From: Burkholderiaceae bacterium
Lineage (GTDB): Bacteria > Pseudomonadota > Gammaproteobacteria > Burkholderiales > Burkholderiaceae_E
Assembly: GCA_024235875.1 (NCBI GenBank)
Contig: JACKLP010000001.1
Location: forward strand, 248,001-312,000
Direction of reading: 5' to 3'
DNA length: 64,000 nucleotides
A program made the translations under genes and the position numbers. Below are positions 1 to 9,264 of the stretch, in pieces. The notes beneath the pieces were generated by a model. The model made no database searches and was not told the origin of the DNA. It was given only the letters and a program-made list of their open reading frames with translations. Positions within the stretch are counted from its first letter, which is position 1. Every line of letters starts with the position of its first letter.

Positions 1-1170
1 CAGCTTGGCCGGATTCTCGACCCGGATCACGCTGCCATCGCGCATCAGGACCTCGTACACGACGGTCGGCGCCGTCGTGATCAGGTCCATGTCGAACTCG
101 CGCTCCAGGCGCTCCTGCACGATGTCCATGTGCAGCATGCCAAGGAACCCGCATCGGAACCCGAACCCGAGGGCCTGCGAAACCTCGGGCTCGAAGCGCA
201 GGGCGGCGTCGTTCAGTTGCAGCTTCTCGAGTGCCTCTCGCATGGCCTCGAACTGGTTCGCCTCGACCGGATACAGTCCCGCGAACACCGACGGCTTGAT
301 CTCGCGAAAGCCCGGCAGCGCCTGGCTCGCCGCTCGTTGCGCATTCGTGATCGTGTCGCCGACCTTGGCGGCGGCCAGCTCCTTGATACCGGCAATCACG
401 AATCCCACCTCGCCTGCCGAGAGCATCTCCGTGCGCACCGACTTCGGCGTGAACACGCCCACCTGGTCGCAGGGATAGGTGCCTCCGGTCGCCATCAGGC
501 GAATGCGGTCCTTGGGCCTGAGCTCCCCATTGACGACCCGGACCAGCATCACCACGCCGACATAGTTGTCGAACCAGGAATCGACGATCAGCGCCTGCAA
601 GGGCGCACTCGGGTCGCCCTTGGGCGGTGGGACCCGGGCGATCACCGCCTCGAGGATGTCGTCGATCCCCATGCCGGTCTTGGCGCTGGCATGGATCGCG
701 TCGGTGGCATCGATGCCGATGACATCCTCGATCTCGGCGGCGGCCGACAACGGGTCGGCCTGCGGCAGGTCCATCTTGTTCAGGACCGGCACCACCTCGA
801 CGCCCAGGTCGATCGCCGTGTAGCAATTGGCGACGGTCTGGGCCTCGACCCCCTGGGAGGCGTCCACCACGAGCAAGGCCCCCTCGCATGCGGACAAGGA
901 GCGGCTCACCTCGTACGAGAAATCCACGTGCCCGGGCGTGTCGATCAGGTTCATCCGATAGACGGAACCGTCGCGAGCCGTGTAGTCCAGCGTGGCGGTC
1001 TGGGCCTTGATCGTGATCCCGCGTTCGCGCTCGAGTTCCATCGAATCGAGCACCTGCTCGGCCATTTCGCGATCGCTGAGGCCGCCGCAGCGCTGGATCA
1101 GGCGGTCGGCAAGGGTCGACTTTCCGTGATCGATGTGCGCGATGATCGAGAAGTTTCGGATATGGTCCAT
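1..1170 (-). CDS. lepA: Elongation factor 4 (LepA), 3' part outside window
   Basis: LepA is a ribosome-bound translational GTPase that back-translocates stalled ribosomes. The reading frame opens with MDHIRNFSIIAHIDHGKST, which contains the G1 GTP-binding loop at residues 11-19. It stays open to the left window edge, giving 390 codons of a protein that is normally about 600 residues, so the GTPase domain and domain II are present and the C-terminal part lies outside the window. It follows mucD on the same strand, the usual betaproteobacterial order mucD-lepA-lepB. The identification is firm; only the missing end limits it. Confidence 0.96.
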   Translation of the reverse strand, partial: MDHIRNFSIIAHIDHGKSTLADRLIQRCGGLSDREMAEQVLDSMELERERGITIKAQTATLDYTARDGSVYRMNLIDTPGHVDFSYEVSRSLSACEGALLVVDASQGVEAQTVANCYTAIDLGVEVVPVLNKMDLPQADPLSAAAEIEDVIGIDATDAIHASAKTGMGIDDILEAVIARVPPPKGDPSAPLQALIVDSWFDNYVGVVMLVRVVNGELRPKDRIRLMATGGTYPCDQVGVFTPKSVRTEMLSAGEVGFVIAGIKELAAAKVGDTITNAQRAASQALPGFREIKPSVFAGLYPVEANQFEAMREALEKLQLNDAALRFEPEVSQALGFGFRCGFLGMLHMDIVQERLEREFDMDLITTAPTVVYEVLMRDGSVIRVENPAKL

Positions 1171-1278
1171 TGGCGGGGAAAAAGAAAAAACGCGCCGGCT
1201 CACGGCGCGTCGGCGGATTTTACCCGATGCACTCGCCCTGCGGCCGGCCCGCCGACTAGGCGCGCGGGCCGGAGGCGC

Positions 1279-2733
1279 TCATTGCTCGACTGGTCGCAAG
1301 GGGACGTACTGGGCGCTGTCGCCGCGCCGGACCAGCAGCACATGGGTCTTGTCGCGATCGATCTTGCCCACGAGGGTCCCGAACTGGGACGCACTGACGA
1401 TTTCCTTGTTGTCCAGTGCGAGCAGGATGTCCCCCTTGCGGATACCAGCCGCTTCCGCCGGGCCATCGACCGCGTCGACGAGGACGCCGTTGCGAAGCCT
1501 CAGCTGTGCCTTGCGTCGGGCTGGGATGTCGGAAACTGCCAATCCGAAGGGGTTCTCCGCGGCGAGCTGCGGCGCCGCATCCCGCCCACTGTCGTTGGCG
1601 TCGTCCTTGCTTGCGTTCTTGTCGGGCTCCATCCGTCCGACCACGATGTCCAGGTCGACGTATTGGCCACGCCGCCAGACGCGCATCGAGACCTTCGTCC
1701 CCGGCGCCGTGCCCCCGACGATCCGTGGTAGATCGCTCGACTTGGTTATCTCGCGCCCACCGAACTGCACGATGATGTCGCCGACTTCCACGCCACCACG
1801 ATCGGCGGGCGCACCGGGCTCCACGCTGCGAACCAGCGATCCCATGACCTTGGGCAGGCCGAGCGGACCGGCGATGTCCTTGGTGACCTCGGCGATCCCG
1901 ACGCCGATCCGGCCGCGAATGACCTTGCCCTTGGTCCGCAACTGCTCCGCCACCCGCATCGCCTCGTCGATCGGAATCGCGAAGGAGATGCCCATGAAGC
2001 CGCCCGTTCGACTGTAGATCTGCGAGTTGATCCCGACGACCTCGCCGTCCATGTTGATCAACGGACCGCCCGAGTTGCCGGGATTGACGGCAACGTCGGT
2101 CTGGATGAATGGCAGATAGTCGCCGGTGTCACGCCCTTTCGCCGAGACGATGCCCGCCGTCACGGTATTGTCCAGCCCGAACGGCGAGCCGATCGCCAGC
2201 ACCCATTCGCCCACGCGAAGCCGCTGCGGATCGCCGATCTTCAGCGGCGACTGGCCGGTGACATCGATCTTCACCAGCGCGACATCGGTGCGCCGATCCG
2301 AGCCCAGCAGCTTGCCCTTGAGCTCGCGCTTGTCGCTCAAGGTCACATAGATCTCGTCGGCCCCATCGACCACGTGATGATTGGTCAGCAACAAGCCGTC
2401 GGCCGAGATGAGGAAACCCGATCCGACACCACGCGGGACTTCCCCGCGACCGTTGCCCTTCGGTGCCGGGCCCTGGCGCGGCGGGAAGAAACGCCGGAAG
2501 AATTCGTAGAAGGGATCGTCTTCGTCGATGCCCGGGGGCAGAGGAATCTTCGAGCGGCCTTCACGAGCTGCCGAAACCCGCTCCGCGGTACGGATGTTCA
2601 CGACCGCTGGCCCGACCCGCTCGACCAGGTCGGCGAACTCGGGCAAGCCCCTGGCATGTGCGTCGCCCTGCCCCCAGGTCGGGACGAAACCGGCGAACCA
2701 GGCCACGGCGAGAACGGAAAGAAAACGCTTCAT
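1279..2733 (-). CDS. mucD: Do-family periplasmic serine protease (MucD/DegP)
   Basis: This is a 484-residue periplasmic quality-control protease of the DegP/DegQ/MucD family. An N-terminal signal peptide ends near AHA at residues 24-26. The trypsin-like domain shows His120 (TNHHVV), Asp150 (RTDVALVKI) and Ser221 (GNSGGPL), followed by two PDZ domains. I chose the ATG that gives a signal peptide, preceded by GAAAGG; an upstream in-frame start would add 40 residues without signal-peptide character. The gene lies 108 bp upstream of lepA. In relatives it closes the rpoE-rseA-rseB-mucD operon, but those three regulatory genes are not upstream here, so its control must differ. Confidence 0.93.
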   Translation of the reverse strand: MKRFLSVLAVAWFAGFVPTWGQGDAHARGLPEFADLVERVGPAVVNIRTAERVSAAREGRSKIPLPPGIDEDDPFYEFFRRFFPPRQGPAPKGNGRGEVPRGVGSGFLISADGLLLTNHHVVDGADEIYVTLSDKRELKGKLLGSDRRTDVALVKIDVTGQSPLKIGDPQRLRVGEWVLAIGSPFGLDNTVTAGIVSAKGRDTGDYLPFIQTDVAVNPGNSGGPLINMDGEVVGINSQIYSRTGGFMGISFAIPIDEAMRVAEQLRTKGKVIRGRIGVGIAEVTKDIAGPLGLPKVMGSLVRSVEPGAPADRGGVEVGDIIVQFGGREITKSSDLPRIVGGTAPGTKVSMRVWRRGQYVDLDIVVGRMEPDKNASKDDANDSGRDAAPQLAAENPFGLAVSDIPARRKAQLRLRNGVLVDAVDGPAEAAGIRKGDILLALDNKEIVSASQFGTLVGKIDRDKTHVLLVRRGDSAQYVPLRPVEQ

Positions 2734-2895
2734 TTGAGGACCTTTCAGCACTGGGTAGTACAGGGTTCCGGTTGCCCGGTCCCCCCGTGACGCCACACGG
2801 GCTGGCGCGCAAACCTTCGTTCCGACACCACTGCCGCAATTGCGCAGTCGCAAACCCCGACAAGCTTGGGCCTTGCGGGCCGGAAATCAAGGGCC

Positions 2896-3360
2896 TCACG
2901 ACCGCTGCGCACCGCCGCGCTCGAGCCAAACGACCCAGCTGCGAAGTGCTCGCCAGCGCGACTCGTCAAGGCCTACACGATCGACGACGATCCTGCGCGA
3001 GCGCTTCGTGCCCGGCATGGCCACGGTCATCCACAACCGATCAGCGCCCAGATACCAGGCTTGCGGCTCGACGGCCATGGGCCTGGGCCCGGCTGCCGGG
3101 GCCCATGCGAACCGTCCCCGGGCATCGATCGACAATTCGCCCGACGACAGAGGTCGGAAATCCCGGATCACACATCCGAGCAACACCGCGAACAGCAATG
3201 TGGCGATGGCCACGGTTTCAAGGCCGGCGCTCGTCCCGTCGACCGGGTTCTTCGCGACGATCGATGCGATTCCGGCGCTGGCTGCCATGGCCGCCAGCCA
3301 TTGCGCCCTGCGCGAGCGGCGCTGGCAACTCGTCCGGACGCGCAGGACCTCGGACGTCAT
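2896..3360 (-). CDS. YgfX-like membrane protein
   Basis: A 154-residue protein that starts 5 bp after the fabF stop and is probably cotranscribed with it. Two hydrophobic segments (about residues 23-36 and 46-64) are followed by a soluble domain ending in DRVGLDESRWRALRSWV. This layout and the C-terminal pattern (small residue, DE..WR.LR) resemble YgfX/CptA-like proteins, which in betaproteobacteria often lie between fabF and rpoE. The assignment rests on architecture and position, not on a known activity. Its role here is unknown. Confidence 0.7.
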   Translation of the reverse strand: MTSEVLRVRTSCQRRSRRAQWLAAMAASAGIASIVAKNPVDGTSAGLETVAIATLLFAVLLGCVIRDFRPLSSGELSIDARGRFAWAPAAGPRPMAVEPQAWYLGADRLWMTVAMPGTKRSRRIVVDRVGLDESRWRALRSWVVWLERGGAQRS

Positions 3361-3365
3361 CGGCC

Positions 3366-4598
3366 TCAGAATCTCTGGAACACCAACGTGCCGTTGGTAC
3401 CGCCGAAACCGAAGGAGTTCTTCATGGCGACCCGGATCGGCATCTCGCGCGCCTCATTGGCACAGTAGTCGAGATCGCACTCGGGATCCTGCTTGAAAAT
3501 ATTGATCGTCGGCGGCGAAACCTGGTGGTATAGGGCCAAGACCGTGAACACGGACTCGATGCCACCCGCGCCACCGAGCAGGTGCCCGGTCATCGACTTG
3601 GTCGAATTGACGACGATTTCGCGGGCACGGCCTCCGAGCGCCAGCTTGATCGCATCGGTTTCGTTCTTGTCGCCGAGCGGGGTCGACGTCCCGTGCGCAT
3701 TCAGGTAATCGATCTCGTCGATCGATACCTGCGCATTGCGCAGCGCCGCAGCCATGCATCGACGCGGGCCGTCGGTACTCGGCGCCGTAATGTGATGTGC
3801 GTCCGCGCTCATGCCGAAACCCGAGAGTTCCGCATAGATCCGCGCCCCTCTGCGCTTTGCGTGCTCGTATTCCTCAAGGACCATGACGCCGCCGCCTTCG
3901 CCGAGTACGAATCCGTCGCGGTCGGCGTCCCAGGGACGGCTTGCCGTCTCGGGGTCGTCGTTTCGGGTCGAAAGCGCTCGCGCGGCGCAAAACCCGCCCA
4001 CGCCCAGCGGTGAGATCGTGGACTCGGCACCACCGGCGACCATCACGTCGGCGTCACCGTACTCGATCAGTCGTCCCGCCTCGCCGATGCTGTGCAGTCC
4101 CGTCGTGCAGGCTGTCACGATGGCCAGGTTCGGCCCCTTCAGGCCGTACATGATCGAGAGCTGGCCCGAGATCAGGTTGATGATGGATCCCGGCACGAAG
4201 AACGGAGAAATCCGGCGTACGCCTCGCTTGACGTATTCATCGTGGGTCTCCTCGATCAGCGGCAGGCCGCCGATTCCCGACCCCACGATGGCCCCTATCC
4301 GTTCGGCGTTCGTCTCGGTCACCTCGATGCCGCTGTCGGCGACCGCCTGCGCCGCCGCCGCGATGCCGAAATGGATGAAGGTGTCGAAGTGACGCGCCTC
4401 CTTGGCCGGCATGTACTGAGCGATGTCGAAGTCGCGCACTTCCCCGGCGATGCGAGTGGGAAAGCTGGCGGCATCGAATCGTGTGATCGGGCCGATGCCC
4501 GAACGACCCGAAACGATGTTCTCCCATGCGACGGGAATGCTATTTCCGACCGGCGACACGATGCCCAGCCCGGTCACGACCACGCGACGACGACTCAT
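3366..4598 (-). CDS. fabF: 3-oxoacyl-ACP synthase II (FabF)
   Basis: KAS II condenses malonyl-ACP with acyl-ACP in fatty-acid elongation, in the cytoplasm. The 410-residue length is normal. The catalytic triad is visible: Cys164 in TACTTGLHS, His302 in NAHGTSTPLGD and His339 in STKSMTGHLLGG. The gene lies 23 bp downstream of acpP and ends the fatty-acid operon apart from the small YgfX-like gene after it. Nothing is missing, and the call is secure. Confidence 0.97.
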   Translation of the reverse strand: MSRRRVVVTGLGIVSPVGNSIPVAWENIVSGRSGIGPITRFDAASFPTRIAGEVRDFDIAQYMPAKEARHFDTFIHFGIAAAAQAVADSGIEVTETNAERIGAIVGSGIGGLPLIEETHDEYVKRGVRRISPFFVPGSIINLISGQLSIMYGLKGPNLAIVTACTTGLHSIGEAGRLIEYGDADVMVAGGAESTISPLGVGGFCAARALSTRNDDPETASRPWDADRDGFVLGEGGGVMVLEEYEHAKRRGARIYAELSGFGMSADAHHITAPSTDGPRRCMAAALRNAQVSIDEIDYLNAHGTSTPLGDKNETDAIKLALGGRAREIVVNSTKSMTGHLLGGAGGIESVFTVLALYHQVSPPTINIFKQDPECDLDYCANEAREMPIRVAMKNSFGFGGTNGTLVFQRF

Positions 4599-4621
4599 AC
4601 GGACGGCCTCCGAACGACCGA

Positions 4622-4861
4622 TCAGGCTTTCGGATTGGCTTTGATGAAGTCGATGGCCTGCTGAACCGTGGTGATCTTCTCGGCTTCCTCGTCGGGAATC
4701 TCGGTCTCGAATTCGTCCTCGAGCGCCATCACCAGCTCGACCGTGTCGAGCGAGTCCGCGCCGAGGTCGTCGACGAATGCAGACTCGTTCTTGACTTCGG
4801 CTTCATTGACACCCAGTTGTTCCGCGACGATTTTCTTGACCCGCTGCTCGATGTTTTCCAT
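4622..4861 (-). CDS. acpP: Acyl carrier protein
   Basis: A 79-residue acidic protein that carries growing acyl chains on a phosphopantetheine arm. The attachment Ser37 sits in GADSLDTVEL. I chose the ATG that opens MENIEQRVKKI, the family's usual start; an upstream in-frame start would add 26 unrelated residues. The gene is preceded by a 166-bp gap holding two promoter-like sequences, consistent with the extra transcription acpP normally needs because ACP is so abundant. Confidence 0.97.
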   Translation of the reverse strand: MENIEQRVKKIVAEQLGVNEAEVKNESAFVDDLGADSLDTVELVMALEDEFETEIPDEEAEKITTVQQAIDFIKANPKA

Positions 4862-4929
4862 TTCCAATGGCTCCAGATTGATGCGAACCGCCGGCTCCTC
4901 CCAGTGCTCCCTCGAGCAGGCGCGGCCGG

Positions 4930-4938
4930 ATTGTAACA
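4930..4938 (-). promoter_or_regulatory. Extended -10 promoter of acpP
   Basis: Read on the minus strand, this is TGTTACAAT: a TG dinucleotide one base before TACAAT, the extended -10 form. No good -35 box lies upstream. Transcription would start near 4922, about 60 nt before acpP. Inferred from sequence only. Confidence 0.45.
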
Positions 4939-5002
4939 AGTAACGGTCTGCGAGGCGACGCGACTTGCGCGCTGCTTCGTCGTACCGCCGAGTTAATTCA
5001 AA

Positions 5003-5031
5003 AGTATCAAATCGGCAATTATTTCGGTCAA
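5003..5031 (-). promoter_or_regulatory. Sigma-70-like promoter upstream of acpP
   Basis: On the minus strand TTGACC and GATACT are separated by exactly 17 bp. The -35 box overlaps the fabG stop codon, so the promoter lies between fabG and acpP and would add acpP-fabF transcripts to read-through from fabG. Confidence 0.45.
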
Positions 5032-5774
5032 TTCATCAGCATCCCGCCGTTAACGTGCAGTGTCGTCCCGGTGACGTATCCGGCCTCGCGCGACGCCAGA
5101 TAGGCGACGGCATGCGCGATATCGTCGGCCTGTCCGAGTCGACCCAGCGGAATCTGTTGCAACAGGGCGGCCGACTGGGCCTCGCCGAGTTCGCGGGTCA
5201 TGTCGGTCTCGATGAAACCCGGCGCGACGCAGTTGACCGTGATTCCCCGGCTGCCGAGCTCCCGCGCCAGCGAACGGGTCATGCCCTCGACGCCGGCTTT
5301 CGCCGCCGCGTAATTCGCCTGGCCCGCGTTGCCCATGGATCCGACGACCGACGTGATATTGATGATCCGGCCATGCCGCGCCTTCATCATGCCCCGCATC
5401 ACCAGGCGGCTGAGCCTGAAAACGGCGCCGAGATTGGTCGAGATGACGGCGTCCCACTCGTCGTCTTTCATGCGCATCGCGAGATTGTCGCGCGTGATGC
5501 CCGCGTTGTTGACGAGGATCGAGACCGGCGCGAACTCGCTCGCCACGGTAGCGATCAAGGACTCGCAGGCGGCGGCATCATTGACTTGAAGCACCGCCCC
5601 GCGACCGCTGACGCCCGCTTCGGCGAATGCAGCCGATATCCCATCGGCGCCCTGCGCACTCGTGGCCGTGCCCACGATGCGGGCACCTCGCCGTCCGAGC
5701 TCGAGCGCGATCGCCCGACCAATCCCTCGCGACGCCCCCGTGACCAGGACGACTTCATCGCGCAAGCTGCTCAT
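5028..5774 (-). CDS. fabG: 3-oxoacyl-ACP reductase (FabG)
   Basis: A 248-residue NADPH-dependent short-chain dehydrogenase that reduces 3-oxoacyl-ACP. The cofactor motif TGASRGIG is at residues 12-19, NNAG at 89-92, and the catalytic Asn114, Ser142, Tyr155 and Lys159 (YAAAK) are present. I chose the ATG at 5774, whose first bases overlap the fabD stop (ATGA); GGAGG lies 10 bp upstream. A second in-frame ATG at 5783 is too close to that ribosome binding site. The overlap implies translational coupling with fabD. Confidence 0.97.
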   Translation of the reverse strand: MSSLRDEVVLVTGASRGIGRAIALELGRRGARIVGTATSAQGADGISAAFAEAGVSGRGAVLQVNDAAACESLIATVASEFAPVSILVNNAGITRDNLAMRMKDDEWDAVISTNLGAVFRLSRLVMRGMMKARHGRIINITSVVGSMGNAGQANYAAAKAGVEGMTRSLARELGSRGITVNCVAPGFIETDMTRELGEAQSAALLQQIPLGRLGQADDIAHAVAYLASREAGYVTGTTLHVNGGMLMN

Positions 5775-6709
5775 CGGCTGCATTCCTCCATGACCTTCTC
5801 GAGCGAAGCGCGGTCGTAGACGGCATGCACCGGCATCTCGCGTTCGATCCGACCGACGAGGCCGGCAAGCACCTTGCCCGGCCCGAATTCGATCACCCGG
5901 GTCGCGCCAAGCTCGCGAAGCTTGCGAACGACCTCGACCCAGCGTACAGGACTGTAGGCCTGCCGAATCAGGGCATCGCGAATTCTCGCGGGATCCGATT
6001 CGACGGCCACATCGACATTGTTGACCAGCGGAACCGTCGGCGCTCGCAACGTCAGTCCGTCCAGGGCCTCGGCAAGGCGCCGGCCGGCGGGCTCGAGCAG
6101 GCTCGAGTGAAACGGCGCCGACACCGGCAGCGGCAACGCGCGCTTGGCGCCGAGTGCCTTCGCAGCAACGCACGCTCTTTCGACCGCCGCCACATGCCCG
6201 GCAATGACGACCTGCGCCGGCGCGTTGAAGTTGGCGGGGGCCACGACTTCGGCGGTATCCCCAACCGCGTCACGGCAGGCCTGTGCGACCTTTTCATCAT
6301 CGAGGCCCAGGATCGCCGCCATGGCGCCGGTACCGACCGGCACCGCCTCCTGCATCGCCCGGGCCCGCAGGCGCACGAGCGAGACGGCCTCGGCCGCATC
6401 AAGGACGTCGGCCGCGACCATGGCGGTGTATTCGCCAAGACTATGCCCGGCGACCATCGACGCAGCCGGCCCACCGGCTTCGAGCCAGGCCCGGTAGCAG
6501 CCGAGACCGGCCACCAGCATCGCGGGTTGGGTATTGACGGTCAGCGCCAGTTGCTCGGCAGGACCTGACGCGATCAGGCTCGAAATCGATTCGCCAAGCG
6601 CGGCATCGGCCGATTGCAGAAGCGCCGCCACGGCCGGCGATTCCGCCAGCGAGTCGAGCATTCCGACGGCTTGCGAGCCCTGCCCGGGAAATACACATGC
6701 GATGCTCAT
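5771..6709 (-). CDS. fabD: Malonyl-CoA:ACP transacylase (FabD)
   Basis: FabD transfers malonyl from CoA to ACP. The 312-residue protein has the N-terminal GQGSQ motif, the nucleophile Ser90 in GHSLGEY and the partner His201 in APFHSSLL. It overlaps fabG by 4 bp and starts 7 bp after the fabH stop. Length and motifs match the family. Confidence 0.97.
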   Translation of the reverse strand: MSIACVFPGQGSQAVGMLDSLAESPAVAALLQSADAALGESISSLIASGPAEQLALTVNTQPAMLVAGLGCYRAWLEAGGPAASMVAGHSLGEYTAMVAADVLDAAEAVSLVRLRARAMQEAVPVGTGAMAAILGLDDEKVAQACRDAVGDTAEVVAPANFNAPAQVVIAGHVAAVERACVAAKALGAKRALPLPVSAPFHSSLLEPAGRRLAEALDGLTLRAPTVPLVNNVDVAVESDPARIRDALIRQAYSPVRWVEVVRKLRELGATRVIEFGPGKVLAGLVGRIEREMPVHAVYDRASLEKVMEECSR

Positions 6710-6716
6710 GGAAATC

Positions 6717-7694
6717 CTACATCCTCACGAGTGAAGCGCCCCAGGTGAAGCCGCCGCCAACGCCTTCGAGCAAGACCTTGTGACCGGACACGATTCGGCC
6801 GTCTCGCACGGCGGCATCGAGCGCGAGCGGTACCGACGCGGCCGAGGTATTCGCATGGCGATCGAGCGTGGTGACGACACGCTCGCCGGGGATGCCGAGC
6901 TTGCGCGCGGTCGCCTGTAGGATCCGCGCATTCGCCTGATGCGGAATCAGCCAATCGACCTGGTCGAGTGTGATGCCGGCGGCTTCGACGGTCTCGCGCC
7001 CCACGGCGTCGAGCACGCCGACCGCGAGCTTGAAGACCGCCGGTCCGTCCATGGTCAGATAGGGGTGGCCCGTGACTTCGCCCCCGGCGACCCGTCCCGC
7101 GGTGCGAAGGATGCTTTCGTGGCGGCCGTCGGCGTGAAGGCGCGATGCCATGATCCCGGGCTCGTCCGAGGGCCCCAGCACCACCGCGCCGGCACCATCG
7201 CCGAACAATACGCAGGTGGTCCGGTCGTTCCAATCGAGGATTCCCGAGAAGATCTCCGCGCCGATCACCAGTGCCCGGGTCGCGGTACCGGCTCGGATCA
7301 GCGCATCCGCGCTCGCCAGTGCGTAGACGAAGCCCGAACAAACGGCCTGAACGTCGAAGGCGGCACCGCCGGGCGCCTCGAGAGCCTTCTGGATCAGGCA
7401 GGCGGTGCTCGGGAAGATCCAATCCGGCGTGGACGTCGCGACCACCACCAGATCGATCTCGGCCGCCGCGACACCGGCGCTCTCCAGCGCCCGGCGCGCG
7501 GCTTCGACGCCCAGTTCGCTGGTCTTGGCGCCCGGCTCGGCGAAGTGCCGCTGGCGGATCCCGGTACGGCTGACGATCCACTCGTCGGACGTCTCGATCC
7601 CGCTCTTCGCGAGGCGTGATGCCAGTTCGTCGTTGCTGACCGGGTCGCCGGGCAGGTAGCTCCCGGTTCCGAGGATCTTCGCGTACCTGCTCAT
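6717..7694 (-). CDS. fabH: 3-oxoacyl-ACP synthase III (FabH)
   Basis: KAS III starts fatty-acid synthesis by condensing acetyl-CoA with malonyl-ACP. The 325-residue sequence has Cys119 (VQAVCSGFVYAL), His252 (LIPHQANARI) and Asn282 (RHANTSAAS), the complete triad. It lies 61 bp downstream of plsX in the operon. Confidence 0.97.
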   Translation of the reverse strand: MSRYAKILGTGSYLPGDPVSNDELASRLAKSGIETSDEWIVSRTGIRQRHFAEPGAKTSELGVEAARRALESAGVAAAEIDLVVVATSTPDWIFPSTACLIQKALEAPGGAAFDVQAVCSGFVYALASADALIRAGTATRALVIGAEIFSGILDWNDRTTCVLFGDGAGAVVLGPSDEPGIMASRLHADGRHESILRTAGRVAGGEVTGHPYLTMDGPAVFKLAVGVLDAVGRETVEAAGITLDQVDWLIPHQANARILQATARKLGIPGERVVTTLDRHANTSAASVPLALDAAVRDGRIVSGHKVLLEGVGGGFTWGASLVRM

Positions 7695-7755
7695 CGTGTC
7701 TGGCTCACCGATCCGTGCTGCCGTGCAATTTCATGCCTGCGAACCCGAAGACCGG

Positions 7756-8820
7756 TCACTCGGACACATCGGAGTGGACCGAACTACCGGGCGCCTGCGT
7801 ATTCTGCAACGAACCCTGCACCTCGGGCAGCCGCTCGACGATGCGCTCCAACAGCCCGTTGCGCACGGCATCAAATGCCCGCCGAAGCGCGGATTCGAAG
7901 CCATAGGCATCGGCCGAGCCGTGACTCTTGATCACGACGCCGCGCAGCCCCACCAGGGCCGCCCCGTTGTAGCGACGATGATCGACGCGTTGCTTGAACC
8001 GACGCAACACCGGCATCGAAAGCAAGGCCATCAGGCGGGTAAACAGATGCCGCTCGTATTCTTCGCGAATGAAACCGCCCAGCATCTGGGCGAGCCCCTC
8101 GGATGTCTTGAGCGCGACATTGCCGACGAAGCCATCGCAGACCACGACGTCGACCTCGCCGCGGTAGATGTCGTTGCCCTCGACATTGCCCGCGAAGTTC
8201 AGCGCGCACTCACGCAACAGTTCCCCTGCCCGCTTGACCGTGTCGTTGCCCTTGATCACCTCTTCGCCGATGTTCAGCAGACCTACCGAAGGACGCGGCG
8301 TGCCGTCGAGTGCCGTGACGAGCGCGGAGCCCATGATCGCGAACTGGACCAGGTGTTCGGGACCGCAGTCCACGTTGGCGCCGAGATCGAGCATGGTCGT
8401 GAGCCGGCCCGCCTGATTCGGAAGCTGGGTGGCGATCGCAGGACGGTCGATGCCGTCGAGCATCTTGAGCACGAAGCGAGAGATCGCCATCAGCGCCCCG
8501 GTGTTCCCGGCGCTGACGCAGGCATCGCACTCGCCCGCCTTGACAGCCTCGACTGCCAGGCGCATCGAAGACTGCCGCTTGGTACGCAGCGCCACGGCCG
8601 GCGGGTCGTCCATCTGGACGACTTCGCTCGCATGCCTGATCTCGATCCGCTCGCGCTCCCGGGCACCGAGGCCACCGAGGGCCGCTTCGATTGCGGCGCG
8701 ATCACCGACCAACAGCAACCTTGCCTCGGGCTCGCCGCGCAGCAGCGAGATCGCCGCCGGCACCGTGACCGAGAGCCCATGGTCACCGCCCATGCAATCG
8801 ATCGCGATGCGTACCGTCAT
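7756..8820 (-). CDS. plsX: Phosphate acyltransferase (PlsX)
   Basis: PlsX makes acyl-phosphate from acyl-ACP, the first step of phospholipid synthesis with PlsY. The chosen start gives 354 residues beginning MTVRIAIDCMGGDHG, the typical PlsX N-terminus with the DxMGGD signature. An upstream in-frame start would add 30 arginine-rich residues and is unlikely. The gene lies between rpmF and fabH, the classic arrangement. Confidence 0.96.
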   Translation of the reverse strand: MTVRIAIDCMGGDHGLSVTVPAAISLLRGEPEARLLLVGDRAAIEAALGGLGARERERIEIRHASEVVQMDDPPAVALRTKRQSSMRLAVEAVKAGECDACVSAGNTGALMAISRFVLKMLDGIDRPAIATQLPNQAGRLTTMLDLGANVDCGPEHLVQFAIMGSALVTALDGTPRPSVGLLNIGEEVIKGNDTVKRAGELLRECALNFAGNVEGNDIYRGEVDVVVCDGFVGNVALKTSEGLAQMLGGFIREEYERHLFTRLMALLSMPVLRRFKQRVDHRRYNGAALVGLRGVVIKSHGSADAYGFESALRRAFDAVRNGLLERIVERLPEVQGSLQNTQAPGSSVHSDVSE

Positions 8821-8976
8821 GCGCAGGCCTCCAGATCCCGACGAAAATCGACCCATGCCCCGGCCAAGGCGCGCGCAAACCGTCCGCCCGCAAGAACGGC
8901 GCACGCGCACCGGCCTGCGCGATTCGCGCCGACTTCTGGCATCAGTGGAATGTCTGGCAGCAACGCGGCTGCGGGC

Positions 8977-9159
8977 TCAGTCGTCGGACTTGGTCTTGAC
9001 GACTTTCTTGCCCCGGTAGAAACCCGTGGGGCTCACGTGATGGCGCAGGTGGACCTCGCCAGTGGTCGGCTCGACACCCAGGGGCGGCTTGGACATCCCG
9101 TCATGCGAGCGATGCATACCGCGCTTGGACGGCGACTTCTTGTTCTGCTGAACGGCCAT
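8977..9159 (-). CDS. rpmF: 50S ribosomal protein L32
   Basis: A 60-residue basic protein beginning MAVQQNKKSPSKRGMHRSHD, the standard L32 N-terminus. GGAG lies 9 bp before the ATG. The zinc-binding cysteines found in some L32 proteins are absent, as in other proteobacterial forms. It is the first gene of the rpmF-plsX-fab operon, coupling ribosome and membrane-lipid synthesis. Confidence 0.97.
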   Translation of the reverse strand: MAVQQNKKSPSKRGMHRSHDGMSKPPLGVEPTTGEVHLRHHVSPTGFYRGKKVVKTKSDD

Positions 9160-9177
9160 GTTCGAATACTCCTTGCG

Positions 9178-9254
9178 CGCCCGTCGGGGCGGCACTACTT
9201 TCTTGCACGCCCGGCCGGGCGGCACGTATAACCTGTAACGCCCAGTCGGGCGGA
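9178..9254. repeat. Three GC-rich dyads at 30-bp spacing
   Basis: Three imperfect copies of CGCCC-N3-4-CGGGCGG begin near 9178, 9208 and 9239. Each is itself an inverted repeat able to form a short hairpin. They lie in the probable 5' leader of rpmF. Function unknown. Confidence 0.6.
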
Positions 9255-9264
9255 ACGCAGCTGC

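Noticed and set aside
130..1731. A 533-codon plus-strand frame over lepA and mucD
   Set aside because: Both minus-strand genes have clear catalytic motifs; the plus-strand frame runs across their boundary.
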